Shown piece by piece: positions 26,242 through 36,225 of a stretch of 39,519 bases of DNA. Below the pieces are notes generated by a model. It was not told the DNA's origin and made no database searches. It was given only the letters and a program-made list of their open reading frames with translations. Made by a program: the position numbers and the translations under genes. Positions within the stretch are counted from its first letter, which is position 1. Each line of letters starts with the position of its first letter. Source of the stretch: an uncultured Alteromonadales bacterium (lineage in GTDB: Bacteria; Pseudomonadota; Gammaproteobacteria; Pseudomonadales; Cellvibrionaceae); contig CALMJT010000108.1 of the NCBI GenBank assembly GCA_937864365.1, positions 1-39,519 on the forward strand, written 5' to 3'.

Positions 26242-27522
26242 TTGAGTGGACTACAGCAAACAGCATTTCGTCGGGTGTTAATTATTGGTTGGGTGTGGCC
26301 AGAGCCTAAAGCTTCAGCCGCCGGTGAGCAGATGCTCGCAATCATTCGACTTATGCAATCTGTGAGTGAAGAGATTCATTTTGCAAGCCCTGCACAAAAG
26401 ACGGAGTTATCTTTCCCGCTTGAGAGCATTGGTGTTCAAACTTCAGCTATTGACGTAAACAATTCTTCCTTTGATTTGTACCTTGCAGATTTGTCGCCTG
26501 ATGTTGTGATTTTCGATCGTTATATGATGGAAGAGCAATTTGGCTGGCGAGTTGATCTTAATTGCCCAGACGCGATACGAATTTTGGATACGGAAGACTT
26601 GCACAGCTTACGAGAAGCTCGGCAAAAAGCACTAACAAACGGTTCTAAACTTGACTTAAACACCGAGAAAGCACTTCGTGAAATTGCTTCTATTCACCGG
26701 TGCGATACATCCTTAATTATTTCACGCGACGAATTTGATTTATTGCAGCGCCACTATCAAGTTCCTCAGTCTTGGTTAGTGAACCTTCCTTTGCGATACG
26801 GTGCCGGTGACATAAACCCCGATAACTCTCATCTAGCAAAGATGCTCGGATACGAACATAGAACCGATTTCATCTCTATTGGTAATTTCCGACATCCGCC
26901 CAATTGGGATTCTGTGTTGTGGCTCAGAGAACTGTGGCCAAGCATTAGAGCGCAAATTCCCAATGCTAAACTTCATATTTACGGTGCCTATTTACCGGCA
27001 AAAGCCAAACAACTGCATAATGAAAAATTGGGTTTCTATGTGCACGGCTGGATAGAAGACGCATTTTTAGCGATGTCTCGTGCTCGTGTTTGTCTTGCGC
27101 CATTGCGTTTTGGTGCTGGGCAAAAAGGAAAGCTAGTGTTGGCTGCAATGGCTGCAACACCCAGTGTGAGCACTACAGTTGGTGCTGAATCGATGATGTT
27201 GGAAGAGACACTTTGGCCGGGTGTTATCGCTGATAAAGAATCCGAGTTTATAAATGCAGCCGTTCGGCTTTATACCGATGAAGATTTTTGGATCAGCGCT
27301 CATTCGCGTTGCGATGCCTATGATCAGTATTACAACAAAAAGCCAAACTGGGGTAATGAGCTAGTTACCCGATTAATCTACCTCAAAGAAAATTTAGCTC
27401 AGCATCGTAATAGCAATTTCGTTAGTTTGATGTTGCGCCATCATCATCATCGGTCAACGCAATTTATGTCGCAATGGATCGAAGCTAAAAATCAGCTGGC
27501 TGATTTGAAAGACTCAGACTAG
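26242..27522 (+). CDS. Glycosyltransferase family 4-like protein
   Basis: The 426-residue protein has a GT-B fold. The N-terminal acceptor domain starts RVLIIGWVWPEPKASAAGEQM. The C-terminal donor domain has FISIGNFRHPPNWDSV, LHIYGAYLP, VHGWIED and LAPLRFGAGQKGKLVLAAM, where the Glu of the classical EX7E motif is not clearly present. No membrane segment is seen. The start is TTG at 26242 with AAGGA about 10 bases upstream; no better start lies nearby. The sugar donor and acceptor are unknown. It is placed between dsbC and hom, where many relatives have nothing, so it may be an insertion. Confidence 0.8.
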   Translation: MSGLQQTAFRRVLIIGWVWPEPKASAAGEQMLAIIRLMQSVSEEIHFASPAQKTELSFPLESIGVQTSAIDVNNSSFDLYLADLSPDVVIFDRYMMEEQFGWRVDLNCPDAIRILDTEDLHSLREARQKALTNGSKLDLNTEKALREIASIHRCDTSLIISRDEFDLLQRHYQVPQSWLVNLPLRYGAGDINPDNSHLAKMLGYEHRTDFISIGNFRHPPNWDSVLWLRELWPSIRAQIPNAKLHIYGAYLPAKAKQLHNEKLGFYVHGWIEDAFLAMSRARVCLAPLRFGAGQKGKLVLAAMAATPSVSTTVGAESMMLEETLWPGVIADKESEFINAAVRLYTDEDFWISAHSRCDAYDQYYNKKPNWGNELVTRLIYLKENLAQHRNSNFVSLMLRHHHHRSTQFMSQWIEAKNQLADLKDSD

Positions 27523-27681
27523 GTTTGGAAGAGTCGTGAGACGAGCTAATAGCGCGATAAATCAGTGTTAAATTTGACACAGCAACTCAGCCTAAGTAAT
27601 GTTGCCTACCCTTTTTCGGGCGCCAAATAAGGTAAATGTTCACTCATCATGAAGGCGTCGTTAATCCAGAGGAAGTTAATT

Positions 27682-28989
27682 TTGAAACCGGTAAAAGTTG
27701 GTATCTGCGGTCTAGGAACCGTAGGAAGTGGCACTGTTAATGTTTTAACTCGAAACGCGACTGAAATCAGCGCTCGTGCAGGTTGTGAAATTATCATTAC
27801 ACAAATTGGCGCTAGACGAGATAACCCTAACTGTAATACTTCTGCCTTTAATGTTACTCGTGACATTTTTGAGGTAGTAACCAACCCGGAAATTGATATT
27901 GTTGTTGAATTGATTGGCGGTACAACCATTGCGAAAGATTTAGTTTTGCAAGCCATCGCCAATGGCAAGCATGTTGTGACTGCAAACAAAGCATTAATCG
28001 CTGAGTTTGGTAACGAAATATTTACAGCCGCTAAAGAAGCTGGCGTCACTGTAGCCTTTGAGGCCGCCGTCGCTGGCGGTATTCCTGTTATTAAAAGCAT
28101 CAAAGAGGGTTTGGCCGCCAACAAGATTCAATGGCTAGCGGGTATTATTAACGGTACTGGCAACTTTATTTTGACAGAGATGCGTGACAAGGGTCGCGCC
28201 TTTGATGACGTATTGAGAGAAGCGCAAGCGTTAGGTTACGCCGAGGCAGATCCTACCTTTGATGTTGAAGGCATCGACGCTGCTCATAAGTTAGTGATCT
28301 TGGCGTCTATCGCCTTTGGTATGCCGTTGCAATTCGACAAGGTATTCACCGAAGGTATTACCAAAATTACCGCCGAAGACGTGTCATACGCCCAAGAGTT
28401 GGGTTATCGCATTAAACACCTTGGTATTGCCCGCAAAGTTGGCGATGCGGTTGAATTGCGAGTTCACCCAACATTAATTCCAAAAGAGCGATTGATTGCG
28501 AATGTTGATGGCGTTATGAACGCCGTTATGGTTAAAGGCGATGCCGTTGGCCCAACTATGTATTACGGACCGGGTGCGGGTGCTGAGCCAACTGCTTCGG
28601 CTGTAATTGCCGATATCGTCGATCTTGCTAGAACTTTAACTGCTGACCCCGAGCACCGAGTGCCTCATTTGGGCTTCCAACCCAATGCGCTGAATAACTT
28701 TGAAGTGCTGCCGATTTCAGAAGTGCAAACCTCTTACTACATTCGCTTAAATGCACTGGATAAGCCGGGCGTACTTTCGACCATTACGCAAATTCTAAGT
28801 GATGCAGGCGTCAGCATTGAAGCTTTGATCCAAAAAGAACAGCCCGAATCTATCGAAACCTCGCCAATTATTTTGCTGACCAACCGAGCTGTGGAAAAAG
28901 ATTTAATGCGAGCTGTGGAGAAAATTCAAAACCTATCGTCGGTGGTTGGTGAAGTCTTCCAAATTCGTATGGAATCACTGGGTAAGTAA
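27682..28989 (+). CDS. hom: Homoserine dehydrogenase
   Basis: The enzyme reduces aspartate semialdehyde to homoserine for threonine and methionine synthesis. The NAD(P)-binding motif is GICGLGTVGSGT, followed by the catalytic domain (AGIINGTGNFILTEM; EADPTFDVEGIDAAHK) and a C-terminal ACT domain (residues about 355-430) that may sense an amino acid. The frame opens at ATG 27649, but TTG 27682 has a good GAGGAAG site and gives the Pseudomonas-like N-terminus MKPVKVGICGLGTVG. thrC follows 23 bases later. Confidence 0.95.
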   Translation: MKPVKVGICGLGTVGSGTVNVLTRNATEISARAGCEIIITQIGARRDNPNCNTSAFNVTRDIFEVVTNPEIDIVVELIGGTTIAKDLVLQAIANGKHVVTANKALIAEFGNEIFTAAKEAGVTVAFEAAVAGGIPVIKSIKEGLAANKIQWLAGIINGTGNFILTEMRDKGRAFDDVLREAQALGYAEADPTFDVEGIDAAHKLVILASIAFGMPLQFDKVFTEGITKITAEDVSYAQELGYRIKHLGIARKVGDAVELRVHPTLIPKERLIANVDGVMNAVMVKGDAVGPTMYYGPGAGAEPTASAVIADIVDLARTLTADPEHRVPHLGFQPNALNNFEVLPISEVQTSYYIRLNALDKPGVLSTITQILSDAGVSIEALIQKEQPESIETSPIILLTNRAVEKDLMRAVEKIQNLSSVVGEVFQIRMESLGK

Positions 28990-29012
28990 TCTAATTTTCT
29001 GGGAAAAAAGTT

Positions 29013-30407
29013 GTGAAATACATCAGTACGCGCGGACAGGCGCCAACGCTTAATTTTGAAGATGTGGTTTTGACAGGCCTAGCCAGTGATGGTGGCCTCT
29101 ATGTGCCTGAAACCTTACCCAAATTCAGCGCAGAAGAGATTCAATCTTGGGCCGGATTAAGCTATCAAGAACTCGCGTTTAAGGTAATGAAGCCTTTCGT
29201 CACTGAAACGCTAAACGATGAAGAGCTTAAAGGTTTGATCGATAAGTCTTACGCGACTTTCCGTCACGATGCGATTGCGCCTTTGGTGCAATTGGGTAAA
29301 AACGAATGGGTTCTAGAGCTGTTCCAAGGACCAACCCTTGCGTTTAAAGACTTTGCGTTGCAGTTTTTAGGCAATCTTCTTGACCATATTTTGAAAAAGC
29401 GCGATCAAAAAGTCGTCGTAATGGGTGCAACTTCTGGCGATACCGGTTCAGCTGCCATCGAAGGTTGTCGTCATTGCGAAAACGTTGATATTTTCATTTT
29501 GCATCCGTATCAACGTGTCAGCGATGTACAGCGTCGACAAATGACCACAGTTATCGAAAACAACGTTTATAACATTGCTCTTGAAGGTAATTTTGATGAC
29601 TGCCAAAACATGGTGAAAGCCAGTTTTGCTGATCAGTCATTCTTGCCAGATGGCCGCCAATTGGTTGCCGTAAATTCAATAAACTTTGCCCGCATCATGG
29701 CGCAAATTGTTTATTATTTTTACTCGGCTTTAGCGTTGGGTGCGCCGCACCGTGAGGTTTCTTATTCGGTGCCGACCGGTAACTTTGGTGATATTTTTGC
29801 CGGTTATCTTGCCAAACAAATGGGTCTGCCCATTAAGCAATTGATTGTTGCAACCAATCAGAACGACATTTTGCATCGCTGTATTGCCAATAACGATCAC
29901 AGTAAGCAAAGTTTGGTTCATTCTCTATCGCCATCAATGGACATTATGGTTTCGAGCAACTTCGAGCGTTTGTTGTTTGACCTGTACGGTCGTGATGGTG
30001 CTGCAATCAAGCAACTTATGGAAGACTTTAAATCGGGGCCAATTACGCTTCCCGATGACGTATTCGCTAAGCTAAAAGCGGGTTTCTCCAGTTATCGCTT
30101 GGATGACGAAGAAACCACCACGGTTATTGCTGATGTGTTTGAAAATACCGGATATTTACTAGACCCGCACACGGCGATTGGCGTGCAAGCAGCACGTAAA
30201 AACAATCAATCGCCAGAAACACCCATGGTTTGTTTGGCGACGGCACATCCTGCAAAATTCCCTGAGGCAGTCAACAAAGCGGTGGGCATTGCAAATCCTG
30301 AATTACCGCATCACATGGTCGATTTGTTCGAGCGTGAGGAGCAGTATCAGGTACTAGCGAACGATATTTCTGCAGTACAACAGTTTATGTCTGCGAATAT
30401 CCGTTAG
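29013..30407 (+). CDS. thrC: Threonine synthase
   Basis: The 464-residue PLP enzyme converts O-phosphohomoserine to threonine. The N-terminal KYISTRGQAP and the PLP-Lys motif LAFKDFALQFLG are clear, as is the phosphate-binding GATSGDTGSAAIEG. This is the longer type common in proteobacteria. The start is GTG. It is directly downstream of hom and presumably co-transcribed. A hairpin follows. Confidence 0.96.
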   Translation: MKYISTRGQAPTLNFEDVVLTGLASDGGLYVPETLPKFSAEEIQSWAGLSYQELAFKVMKPFVTETLNDEELKGLIDKSYATFRHDAIAPLVQLGKNEWVLELFQGPTLAFKDFALQFLGNLLDHILKKRDQKVVVMGATSGDTGSAAIEGCRHCENVDIFILHPYQRVSDVQRRQMTTVIENNVYNIALEGNFDDCQNMVKASFADQSFLPDGRQLVAVNSINFARIMAQIVYYFYSALALGAPHREVSYSVPTGNFGDIFAGYLAKQMGLPIKQLIVATNQNDILHRCIANNDHSKQSLVHSLSPSMDIMVSSNFERLLFDLYGRDGAAIKQLMEDFKSGPITLPDDVFAKLKAGFSSYRLDDEETTTVIADVFENTGYLLDPHTAIGVQAARKNNQSPETPMVCLATAHPAKFPEAVNKAVGIANPELPHHMVDLFEREEQYQVLANDISAVQQFMSANIR

Positions 30408-30423
30408 TAAAAAACCGCTCAAT

Positions 30424-30450
30424 GTGGCCAGGATTCTTCTGGCCACTTTC
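30424..30450 (+). terminator. Hairpin after thrC
   Basis: A perfect 8-bp stem GTGGCCAG/CTGGCCAC with a 7-base loop is followed by only TTTC. It is a probable but weak terminator of hom-thrC. Confidence 0.55.
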
Positions 30451-30827
30451 AATCTAACCTCTCCGTGTAATCCAGTAATCCAGTCTCTTCTTGATCGCTC
30501 AAGTTTCTTTGTTTGTAGATTTTCAACAGAAGACGGTGTCCTGTGAGAATTTCCCAGATTGTTGCCTGATCCCGTGGTTCAGGATCACGTTGCAACACTT
30601 ATCTGCTTCGCACTTTTGCTTAGTGATCCCCTAAAAAAAGAATTTAAGTTGTTTTACCGCACTCATGCCAATAATCTGTACCAGTATCTGATATAAATTG
30701 TATTCATGTTGGATTAAAAGCGTCTGTAATCGGTTTGAGGTTTTTGTGTACCGAAAGTACAAGATTATGGCGCTAAGTTTGCTGGGTTATTATTCGCTTA
30801 TTCGTGTTTGAACAACATGAGGTCGTT
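30451..30827. other. Gene-free region before the unrecognised 747-residue gene
   Basis: No coding frame is supported. A TGATCC/GGATCA inverted repeat lies near 30567-30587. The promoter of the next gene must lie here, but I cannot assign it. Confidence 0.4.
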
Positions 30828-33071
30828 ATGAATTTGACGCAAAGTTCGGAAATTCTTAATTTGTTGCTGCCGTTAATAAAACGATTTCCCAGTTTTCCAA
30901 CGGCCAATGCTCTGTATAACAGAAATTTTGTTTCTGTTTTTCGCGCAGCCATTGAGCGCTTGCGAGCTCAGGGCCAGTCTGTACAGAGCAGTCACACCGA
31001 AAAGCTGACCTGTTGCCATATCCACTTTTCGGAAAGCGTCACCGGCAGGCACGATCAAGATAAACTTCAAGCGCTTAATAAACTTTTAACCGAAGAAGCC
31101 GCGAATCTCAAGCGTCATTTAAAAAAACTTAAATCCATCGAGCAAGATTTAGTTTATTTAAAAAATCTGGATGATCGATTTGATCACAACAGTAAAAAAT
31201 TAATTCGTCTAGCACCTTTTTTATACGATCAAAACGGAAAAGCCATTAATGCTGCTGGTTTGATACATTTTTCTTGCAAACACTATTCGCCCACAGAAAT
31301 ACAAAATGTATTTGATGATCACTTTCGCCTTTGTTTAGCACCAATTATTGAAAATGTTTCTAAAAAGAAAGGTTTTGGTCAGCTGCAAAAAATTACCAAT
31401 AACACCTTAAATCAATTTATTCCCAAGCACGTACTTACAGCTACGCAAATTTATAATGCAACTCAAGAAAAAGTTGCTTCGAGACATATCCTACTCGAAG
31501 AAGTACCGGTTTTGTATTCAACATTGCGCGGGGCTGTTGCGAAAGATTGCAGCATGGTCTCTGTACCGTTTTACGGATTGTTAAAACAGGTACGTGTTTT
31601 TTGGATATTTAAATCCCAGAATTCTCAAGGCGTACCAGAAGGCTATGTTTTATTACTGGAAAACGAACATAACAACTCCATTATGCCCTGTGTGTTAACC
31701 ATTAATGGCCCCAATCTTACGCAATCAGATGTTCATGCAGTCTTTAAGGCACTTGCGGAAATTTATAACACTGAAACAATAACGGTCGCAGACTGGAATT
31801 ACACTAAATTTTTAGTGAATTATTCTCCCATTCGCGAAGCTTTAGATCAGTGTAAAACACAGCTCGCCGATGTGTTTAAATTGCCGGAACACTGGAGTGA
31901 GATGACCGATGAATCCTTTAATTTTGATTGCTATAGCGAAAGCCATTTAAGTCGATTTTTATCGTTGAACATTAATGATTTACCGCTGAAGTCTTTTTCG
32001 TCAAAAGTTTCGGAAGTTGATGATCTATACCCAAACGTATTTGAGTCAACGTCGTTGCCGGTTATTGATAGGGCGATAGTGGGTTATTATTTTAAACAAG
32101 ATAATTTAAATTCAGCGCTGCTGGCTGGTCAAAGCGGTAGGTCAAATGCTTTGGTAAAATCTGAGGATTACAATGACGTAGAATGGAATTATTGGATTGA
32201 GAGCCAGTTGTCTATTAGTTCTAATCAATTGACCAGCATTAAGCATTTTTTTGACTTGTATGTGAATAAAACATTTACTGTAGAAGTTTTTTGGATCTTA
32301 AACAGAGAATTTAATTTTAATTTAATGGATTTACTTTCTATTGATGTATTGTTGCGTGCCCCAGTAATAATTGAATTGATTAAGCTTGAAAATAAGGCAA
32401 TTGAAAGTGTTTTTTCAAGCCAGGCTCTTAAGAAAGTTTGCCAAAACACTTTTCAGCAGTTAAATGAAAAATTACAAGATACTACGCTTAATCCAGAGAC
32501 GCATTCGTTTATAAAAGACCAGCTTACCGCTCTGCCTGACAAGTATGTCGAAAACTACTGGGGTGTTGTTCGTCAATTCTTATATAACTCCTCAGGTCAT
32601 TTGCCAGATTATTACGCGCTTCAGCGTATGGTAAAGCATTTGAAATCTAAGAGCGCTATTGAGTCTATGATGTCGTTCTTTTTAGAAGAAACTGTGTTTT
32701 TAACGTTTGTGCGACCGCAAGACAAACGCTGGTATGAATTTTTTAAACAAGCCGAGTCCGTACAGGTAGATGACATTGTTTTAACTAAAGTCTTGTATGA
32801 GTCGTATTTCAAGAAGATGCTGAGTACTGACTCTAATCTTGCGATATACGAAACGGCAAAGATATTTGCATTTTCTCTGAAACTTAATTTATTTAACAAA
32901 ATTTCTCTGCTGGATGACGTTGATCTGTCTGATGTAAATGTGTTTGAAGCTAATGATAACTATGGGCACTGGCTAAATGTGGTTGCCAATGCCCAAAATT
33001 ATGAAGGTGATGTGTTGGTGGAATTTCAAAATCGAGTCGATACAGAGCTGAAATTACTGGCCAATGTTTGA
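30828..33071 (+). CDS. Large uncharacterised protein
   Basis: The frame starts at GTG 30804, but ATG 30828 (MNLTQSSEILNLLLPL) has a GAGGTC site 6 bases before it, giving 747 residues. I do not recognise the family. There is no signal peptide or membrane segment. An N-terminal helical/charged part (residues about 75-120, Lys-rich, coiled-coil-like) precedes a more conserved-looking core at about 225-340. That core has RGAVAKDCSMVSVPFYG, a Cys in a DCS setting, GYVLLLENEHN and INGPNLTQSDV, and the C-terminal 350 residues are helical and Phe/Leu-rich. Gene composition is more AT-rich than hom and thrC, so it may be an acquired gene. No partner gene is visible. Confidence 0.75.
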   Translation: MNLTQSSEILNLLLPLIKRFPSFPTANALYNRNFVSVFRAAIERLRAQGQSVQSSHTEKLTCCHIHFSESVTGRHDQDKLQALNKLLTEEAANLKRHLKKLKSIEQDLVYLKNLDDRFDHNSKKLIRLAPFLYDQNGKAINAAGLIHFSCKHYSPTEIQNVFDDHFRLCLAPIIENVSKKKGFGQLQKITNNTLNQFIPKHVLTATQIYNATQEKVASRHILLEEVPVLYSTLRGAVAKDCSMVSVPFYGLLKQVRVFWIFKSQNSQGVPEGYVLLLENEHNNSIMPCVLTINGPNLTQSDVHAVFKALAEIYNTETITVADWNYTKFLVNYSPIREALDQCKTQLADVFKLPEHWSEMTDESFNFDCYSESHLSRFLSLNINDLPLKSFSSKVSEVDDLYPNVFESTSLPVIDRAIVGYYFKQDNLNSALLAGQSGRSNALVKSEDYNDVEWNYWIESQLSISSNQLTSIKHFFDLYVNKTFTVEVFWILNREFNFNLMDLLSIDVLLRAPVIIELIKLENKAIESVFSSQALKKVCQNTFQQLNEKLQDTTLNPETHSFIKDQLTALPDKYVENYWGVVRQFLYNSSGHLPDYYALQRMVKHLKSKSAIESMMSFFLEETVFLTFVRPQDKRWYEFFKQAESVQVDDIVLTKVLYESYFKKMLSTDSNLAIYETAKIFAFSLKLNLFNKISLLDDVDLSDVNVFEANDNYGHWLNVVANAQNYEGDVLVEFQNRVDTELKLLANV

Positions 33072-33148
33072 TAAGAGGAGAAAAGAATGTGCATCCTACG
33101 CTCACTTTAAAACGAATAAATTAAATCCAATAGAGAAATTTACGTCTG

Positions 33149-33679
33149 TTATTGGTCGTTTTTGTCTAATGTTATTAACTGCCAATCGCTGCCTTTTTTC
33201 AGTTCAACACTTTTGATTTTGCCAAAACCTTCTACGTTGACTAAGTTGGTCTGTTTTGGCCATATCTCTTGTAAAGCCGTTTGTTTAACCGATATAAACT
33301 GAATCTCTTCGGGTTTTTCTACTTCTTGGTAGACCCAAAAATATTTCTCGTCGGATTCAAAACCAACGTTAACCAAAACGGGTTCTTGATCTTGAAGTTT
33401 AATTTTAAAGCTCTCAATTACATAATCGGCGAAAGCTTTTTGCGTTTCTGGCTGTTTATTAAAATCGGCGGTAGGTTTAAAGAGTTGTTTCACTACGTGT
33501 TCTGCATCGTGCACTAGAAAGCGATGTATTATTTCTAGATTTTCCGTTCTTGGGTTTAACTCAATGGTGGTGATTGCGTACTTCTGTTGATGCGCTTGAA
33601 CCTGAGTTACAGCAATAATTGTGGTTAATATCAGTAATATAAAAGAAGAAAATTGTTTTAGTTTCATACGATAAGTCAT
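33149..33679 (-). CDS. DUF6702 family exported protein
   Basis: The 176-residue protein has a signal peptide (MTYRMKLKQFSSFILLILTT..., cleavage near VQAHQ) and the DUF6702 core (ITTIELNPRTENLEIIHRFLVHDAEH). The function of the family is unknown. It often lies next to M1-type peptidases, as here, where the peptidase gene lies upstream in the same direction. The ATG sits only a few bases after a terminator hairpin and has no ribosome site of its own; a second Met is at residue 5. Confidence 0.85.
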   Translation of the reverse strand: MTYRMKLKQFSSFILLILTTIIAVTQVQAHQQKYAITTIELNPRTENLEIIHRFLVHDAEHVVKQLFKPTADFNKQPETQKAFADYVIESFKIKLQDQEPVLVNVGFESDEKYFWVYQEVEKPEEIQFISVKQTALQEIWPKQTNLVNVEGFGKIKSVELKKGSDWQLITLDKNDQ

Positions 33680-33680
33680 T

Positions 33681-33711
33681 GAAAAAACGCCACTAAAAAG
33701 TGGCGTTATAG
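33681..33711 (-). terminator. Terminator between the peptidase and DUF6702 genes
   Basis: On the minus strand the stem ACGCCACT/AGTGGCGT with a short TTTT loop runs into six T bases. The T run ends just two bases before the DUF6702 start codon, so the gene depends on read-through or another promoter. Confidence 0.85.
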
Positions 33712-33759
33712 GGTGTAATTAAATAATGCTGGGTTCAAACTCTTTTTAATTTTGTAACA

Positions 33760-36225
33760 TTATTTCTTTTGCTTTTTCTCTTTTGGTGGCTCTACTTTGG
33801 TTTTGATGTCGTGCATTATGTCACGCGCAATTGGATGCTCATCTTTCTCGTCTTTGAATGCTTCAATACGTGAAGGAATTATTTGACGTGGATAATGGTT
33901 GTTTTCAACATCCACATCGGCGGTTTCCCAACCCGGATCAACAACAACAGACTTAAGAAGCTTGTCTTTCTCCGTAACAATCAGTTTGCGTACCGCTTTG
34001 GGTGAACGACGCCAGATTTCCGCAGGAATGTATTGATCTTCAACGGTGCCGTCTTCGTAGGTTAAACGAAGAAGAATTGGCATAACCAAGCCGCCGATGT
34101 TAGAAAACTCCATCAAATAATAGTTTTTGTCTTCTTTAACCGCGCGAGCCAATGCTTCACGTTCCCAATCTTTTAGGTCGGCAAGGTCTTGCTGGTATTT
34201 ATTGCGTTCCTTATTTGTAACCGTAAAGCGATCGTTTTCGTCGTAAAAATCACGAATATCGGGGTTTTTGTCGATCCACAATTCGCGGCCTTCGGCTTTG
34301 TTGGTTTCAACAAAACGTGATGGCGGTTTATCGGCTTCTTCTTGGCGTAGGCGCTCAAGGTCAACGTCTGGGTTCCAAGTATCCAAACGTAATTTAGAAA
34401 CTTTATCGATGGAAATATCTACATGATCGGTGGTGTAAAACCAACCGTACCAGAACCAGTCGAGATCAACACCCGACGCTTCTTCCATGGTTCTGAAAAA
34501 GTCCGACGGAGTAGGGCGCTTATATTTCCAGCGTTGTGCGTATTCTTTGAAGGCGAAATCGAATAATTCGCGACCCAAAATAACTTCACGAAGAATGTTT
34601 AAGGCGACCGCAGGTTTGGTGTAAGCGTTTGGTCCTAGGCGCAAAACGCTGTCTGATTGAGTCATTACCGGAACCTGAACGTCCGATTTCATGTAATCAA
34701 CAACGTCACGAGGTTCAACTTGCCATGGAATATTCGGGTCCCACTCGCGGCCAGCAATTCCGTCTAGGAAGCTGTTTAGACCTTCGTCCATCCAAGTCCA
34801 TTGACGCTCGTCGGAGTTCACCACCATTGGGAAGTAGATATGACCAATCTCGTGAATCACCACACCAATTAAGAAGCGTTTTTCCTTTTGAGTGTAGGTT
34901 CGAGAATTATCACTTTCGTTCCAAGTGGTTCTTGGGCCGTTGAATGTGATCATTGGGTATTCCATACCACCTACAGGGCCGTTAACGCTCTGAGCCACAG
35001 GGTATGGATAATCAAAAGAGAAGCGAGAATAGACTTCTAAGGTGTGAACAATGGCTTCTGTTGAGTATTTTTTCCAAAGATCGCCGCCTTCTTTAGGGTA
35101 GAAAGACATGGCCAATACTTCTGGCATGTCTTCGCCACCTTGCTGGTAACCTTTGGCGTCCCACATAAACTTTCGAGACGATGCCCACGCAAAATCGCGA
35201 ACGTTCTTAGCTTGGAAGTGCCAGGTTTTTTTATCGCTGGTGCCTGCTTTTTCGTTCTCAAGGGCTTCTTTTTCGGTAACGATGAATACCGGGCGTTTTG
35301 CGGTTTTAGCTTGCTCAAGACGATCTAACTGAGTTTTGGTTAAAACATCAGCCGAATTTTGCAGCTCACCGGTTGCCGAGACAATATGATCGGCAGGAAC
35401 GGTGATAGAAACGTCGTAATCACCAAATTCCAGTGTGAATTCACCACGGCCCAAGAATTCTTTGTTGTGCCATGCTTCGTAGTCGGAATAGGCTGCAACT
35501 CGCGGATACCATTGTGCGAGTAGAAAGATGTCGTTGCCGCCTTTGCGCTTATCATCTGGGAAGTGTTCATAGCCGGCGCGAGCGCTCACGGCGTCTTCTT
35601 CGACGATATTAAACGTGTAGTCGATATTGAAGGTAAGCGACTCATTGCCTTTTAAAGCTTTAGGTAAATCTAGGCGTAACTGCGCGCCGTTGACGATAAA
35701 CGGAAGCTTGTTGCCTTCAGAGTCGGTAATTTCTAGAGACTGATAGCCCAAGTCATTGTCGGCGTAAAATTGCTGACGGCGAAGCTCACCCAGCGATACT
35801 CCGGCAGGTTTGCCACCTTCAGCGGCGCGAGTACCGGGGCCTCTACGTCCTTCTCCAGCGAAATCCAGTGTGCGCTCGGCAATAGATTCAGGTTTAAAGC
35901 GGTTTTGCTCTAATTGAATCCAAAGGTATTTGAGGTTGTAAGGTGAATTGTTGTGGTAGGTGATGGTTTCTTTTGCGCTAAGGGTGCGCTTGTCTTCGTT
36001 TAAAACAGCATCAATTTTGTAATCAACTTGCTGCTGCCAGTAGTCGATACCAGGCTCACCGGAAGCACTACGGTAGACGTTAGGTGTTGGCAGAATTTCA
36101 TCGAGCTGGCGAAATTTATCTTCAAAATCGCCTTTACTTTGTTTAACAACAGTTGCGTGACTTAGGCTTGAACCAGCACACAAAACCGCGGTGAGAATAA
36201 CCATCGAATGAGGGGTAAAGCGCAC
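33760..36225 (-). CDS. M1 family metallopeptidase, exported
   Basis: The 821-residue protein has an N-terminal signal sequence (SMVILTAVLCAGSSLSHA) and the gluzincin active site HEIGH (458-462) with the third zinc ligand Glu481, exactly 18 residues later. Upstream, GGMEYP (419-424) replaces the usual GAMEN exopeptidase motif. The C-terminal part is long and ends in a Lys-rich tail. It is likely periplasmic. The start is GTG with an AGGAGG site 8 bases upstream. The DUF6702 gene follows after a terminator. Confidence 0.92.
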   Translation of the reverse strand: MRFTPHSMVILTAVLCAGSSLSHATVVKQSKGDFEDKFRQLDEILPTPNVYRSASGEPGIDYWQQQVDYKIDAVLNEDKRTLSAKETITYHNNSPYNLKYLWIQLEQNRFKPESIAERTLDFAGEGRRGPGTRAAEGGKPAGVSLGELRRQQFYADNDLGYQSLEITDSEGNKLPFIVNGAQLRLDLPKALKGNESLTFNIDYTFNIVEEDAVSARAGYEHFPDDKRKGGNDIFLLAQWYPRVAAYSDYEAWHNKEFLGRGEFTLEFGDYDVSITVPADHIVSATGELQNSADVLTKTQLDRLEQAKTAKRPVFIVTEKEALENEKAGTSDKKTWHFQAKNVRDFAWASSRKFMWDAKGYQQGGEDMPEVLAMSFYPKEGGDLWKKYSTEAIVHTLEVYSRFSFDYPYPVAQSVNGPVGGMEYPMITFNGPRTTWNESDNSRTYTQKEKRFLIGVVIHEIGHIYFPMVVNSDERQWTWMDEGLNSFLDGIAGREWDPNIPWQVEPRDVVDYMKSDVQVPVMTQSDSVLRLGPNAYTKPAVALNILREVILGRELFDFAFKEYAQRWKYKRPTPSDFFRTMEEASGVDLDWFWYGWFYTTDHVDISIDKVSKLRLDTWNPDVDLERLRQEEADKPPSRFVETNKAEGRELWIDKNPDIRDFYDENDRFTVTNKERNKYQQDLADLKDWEREALARAVKEDKNYYLMEFSNIGGLVMPILLRLTYEDGTVEDQYIPAEIWRRSPKAVRKLIVTEKDKLLKSVVVDPGWETADVDVENNHYPRQIIPSRIEAFKDEKDEHPIARDIMHDIKTKVEPPKEKKQKK

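Noticed and set aside
33127-33165. Possible terminator after the 747-residue gene (CCAATA/TATTGG)
   Set aside because: Short stem with a 17-base loop and it overlaps the end of the DUF6702 gene; too weak to list.
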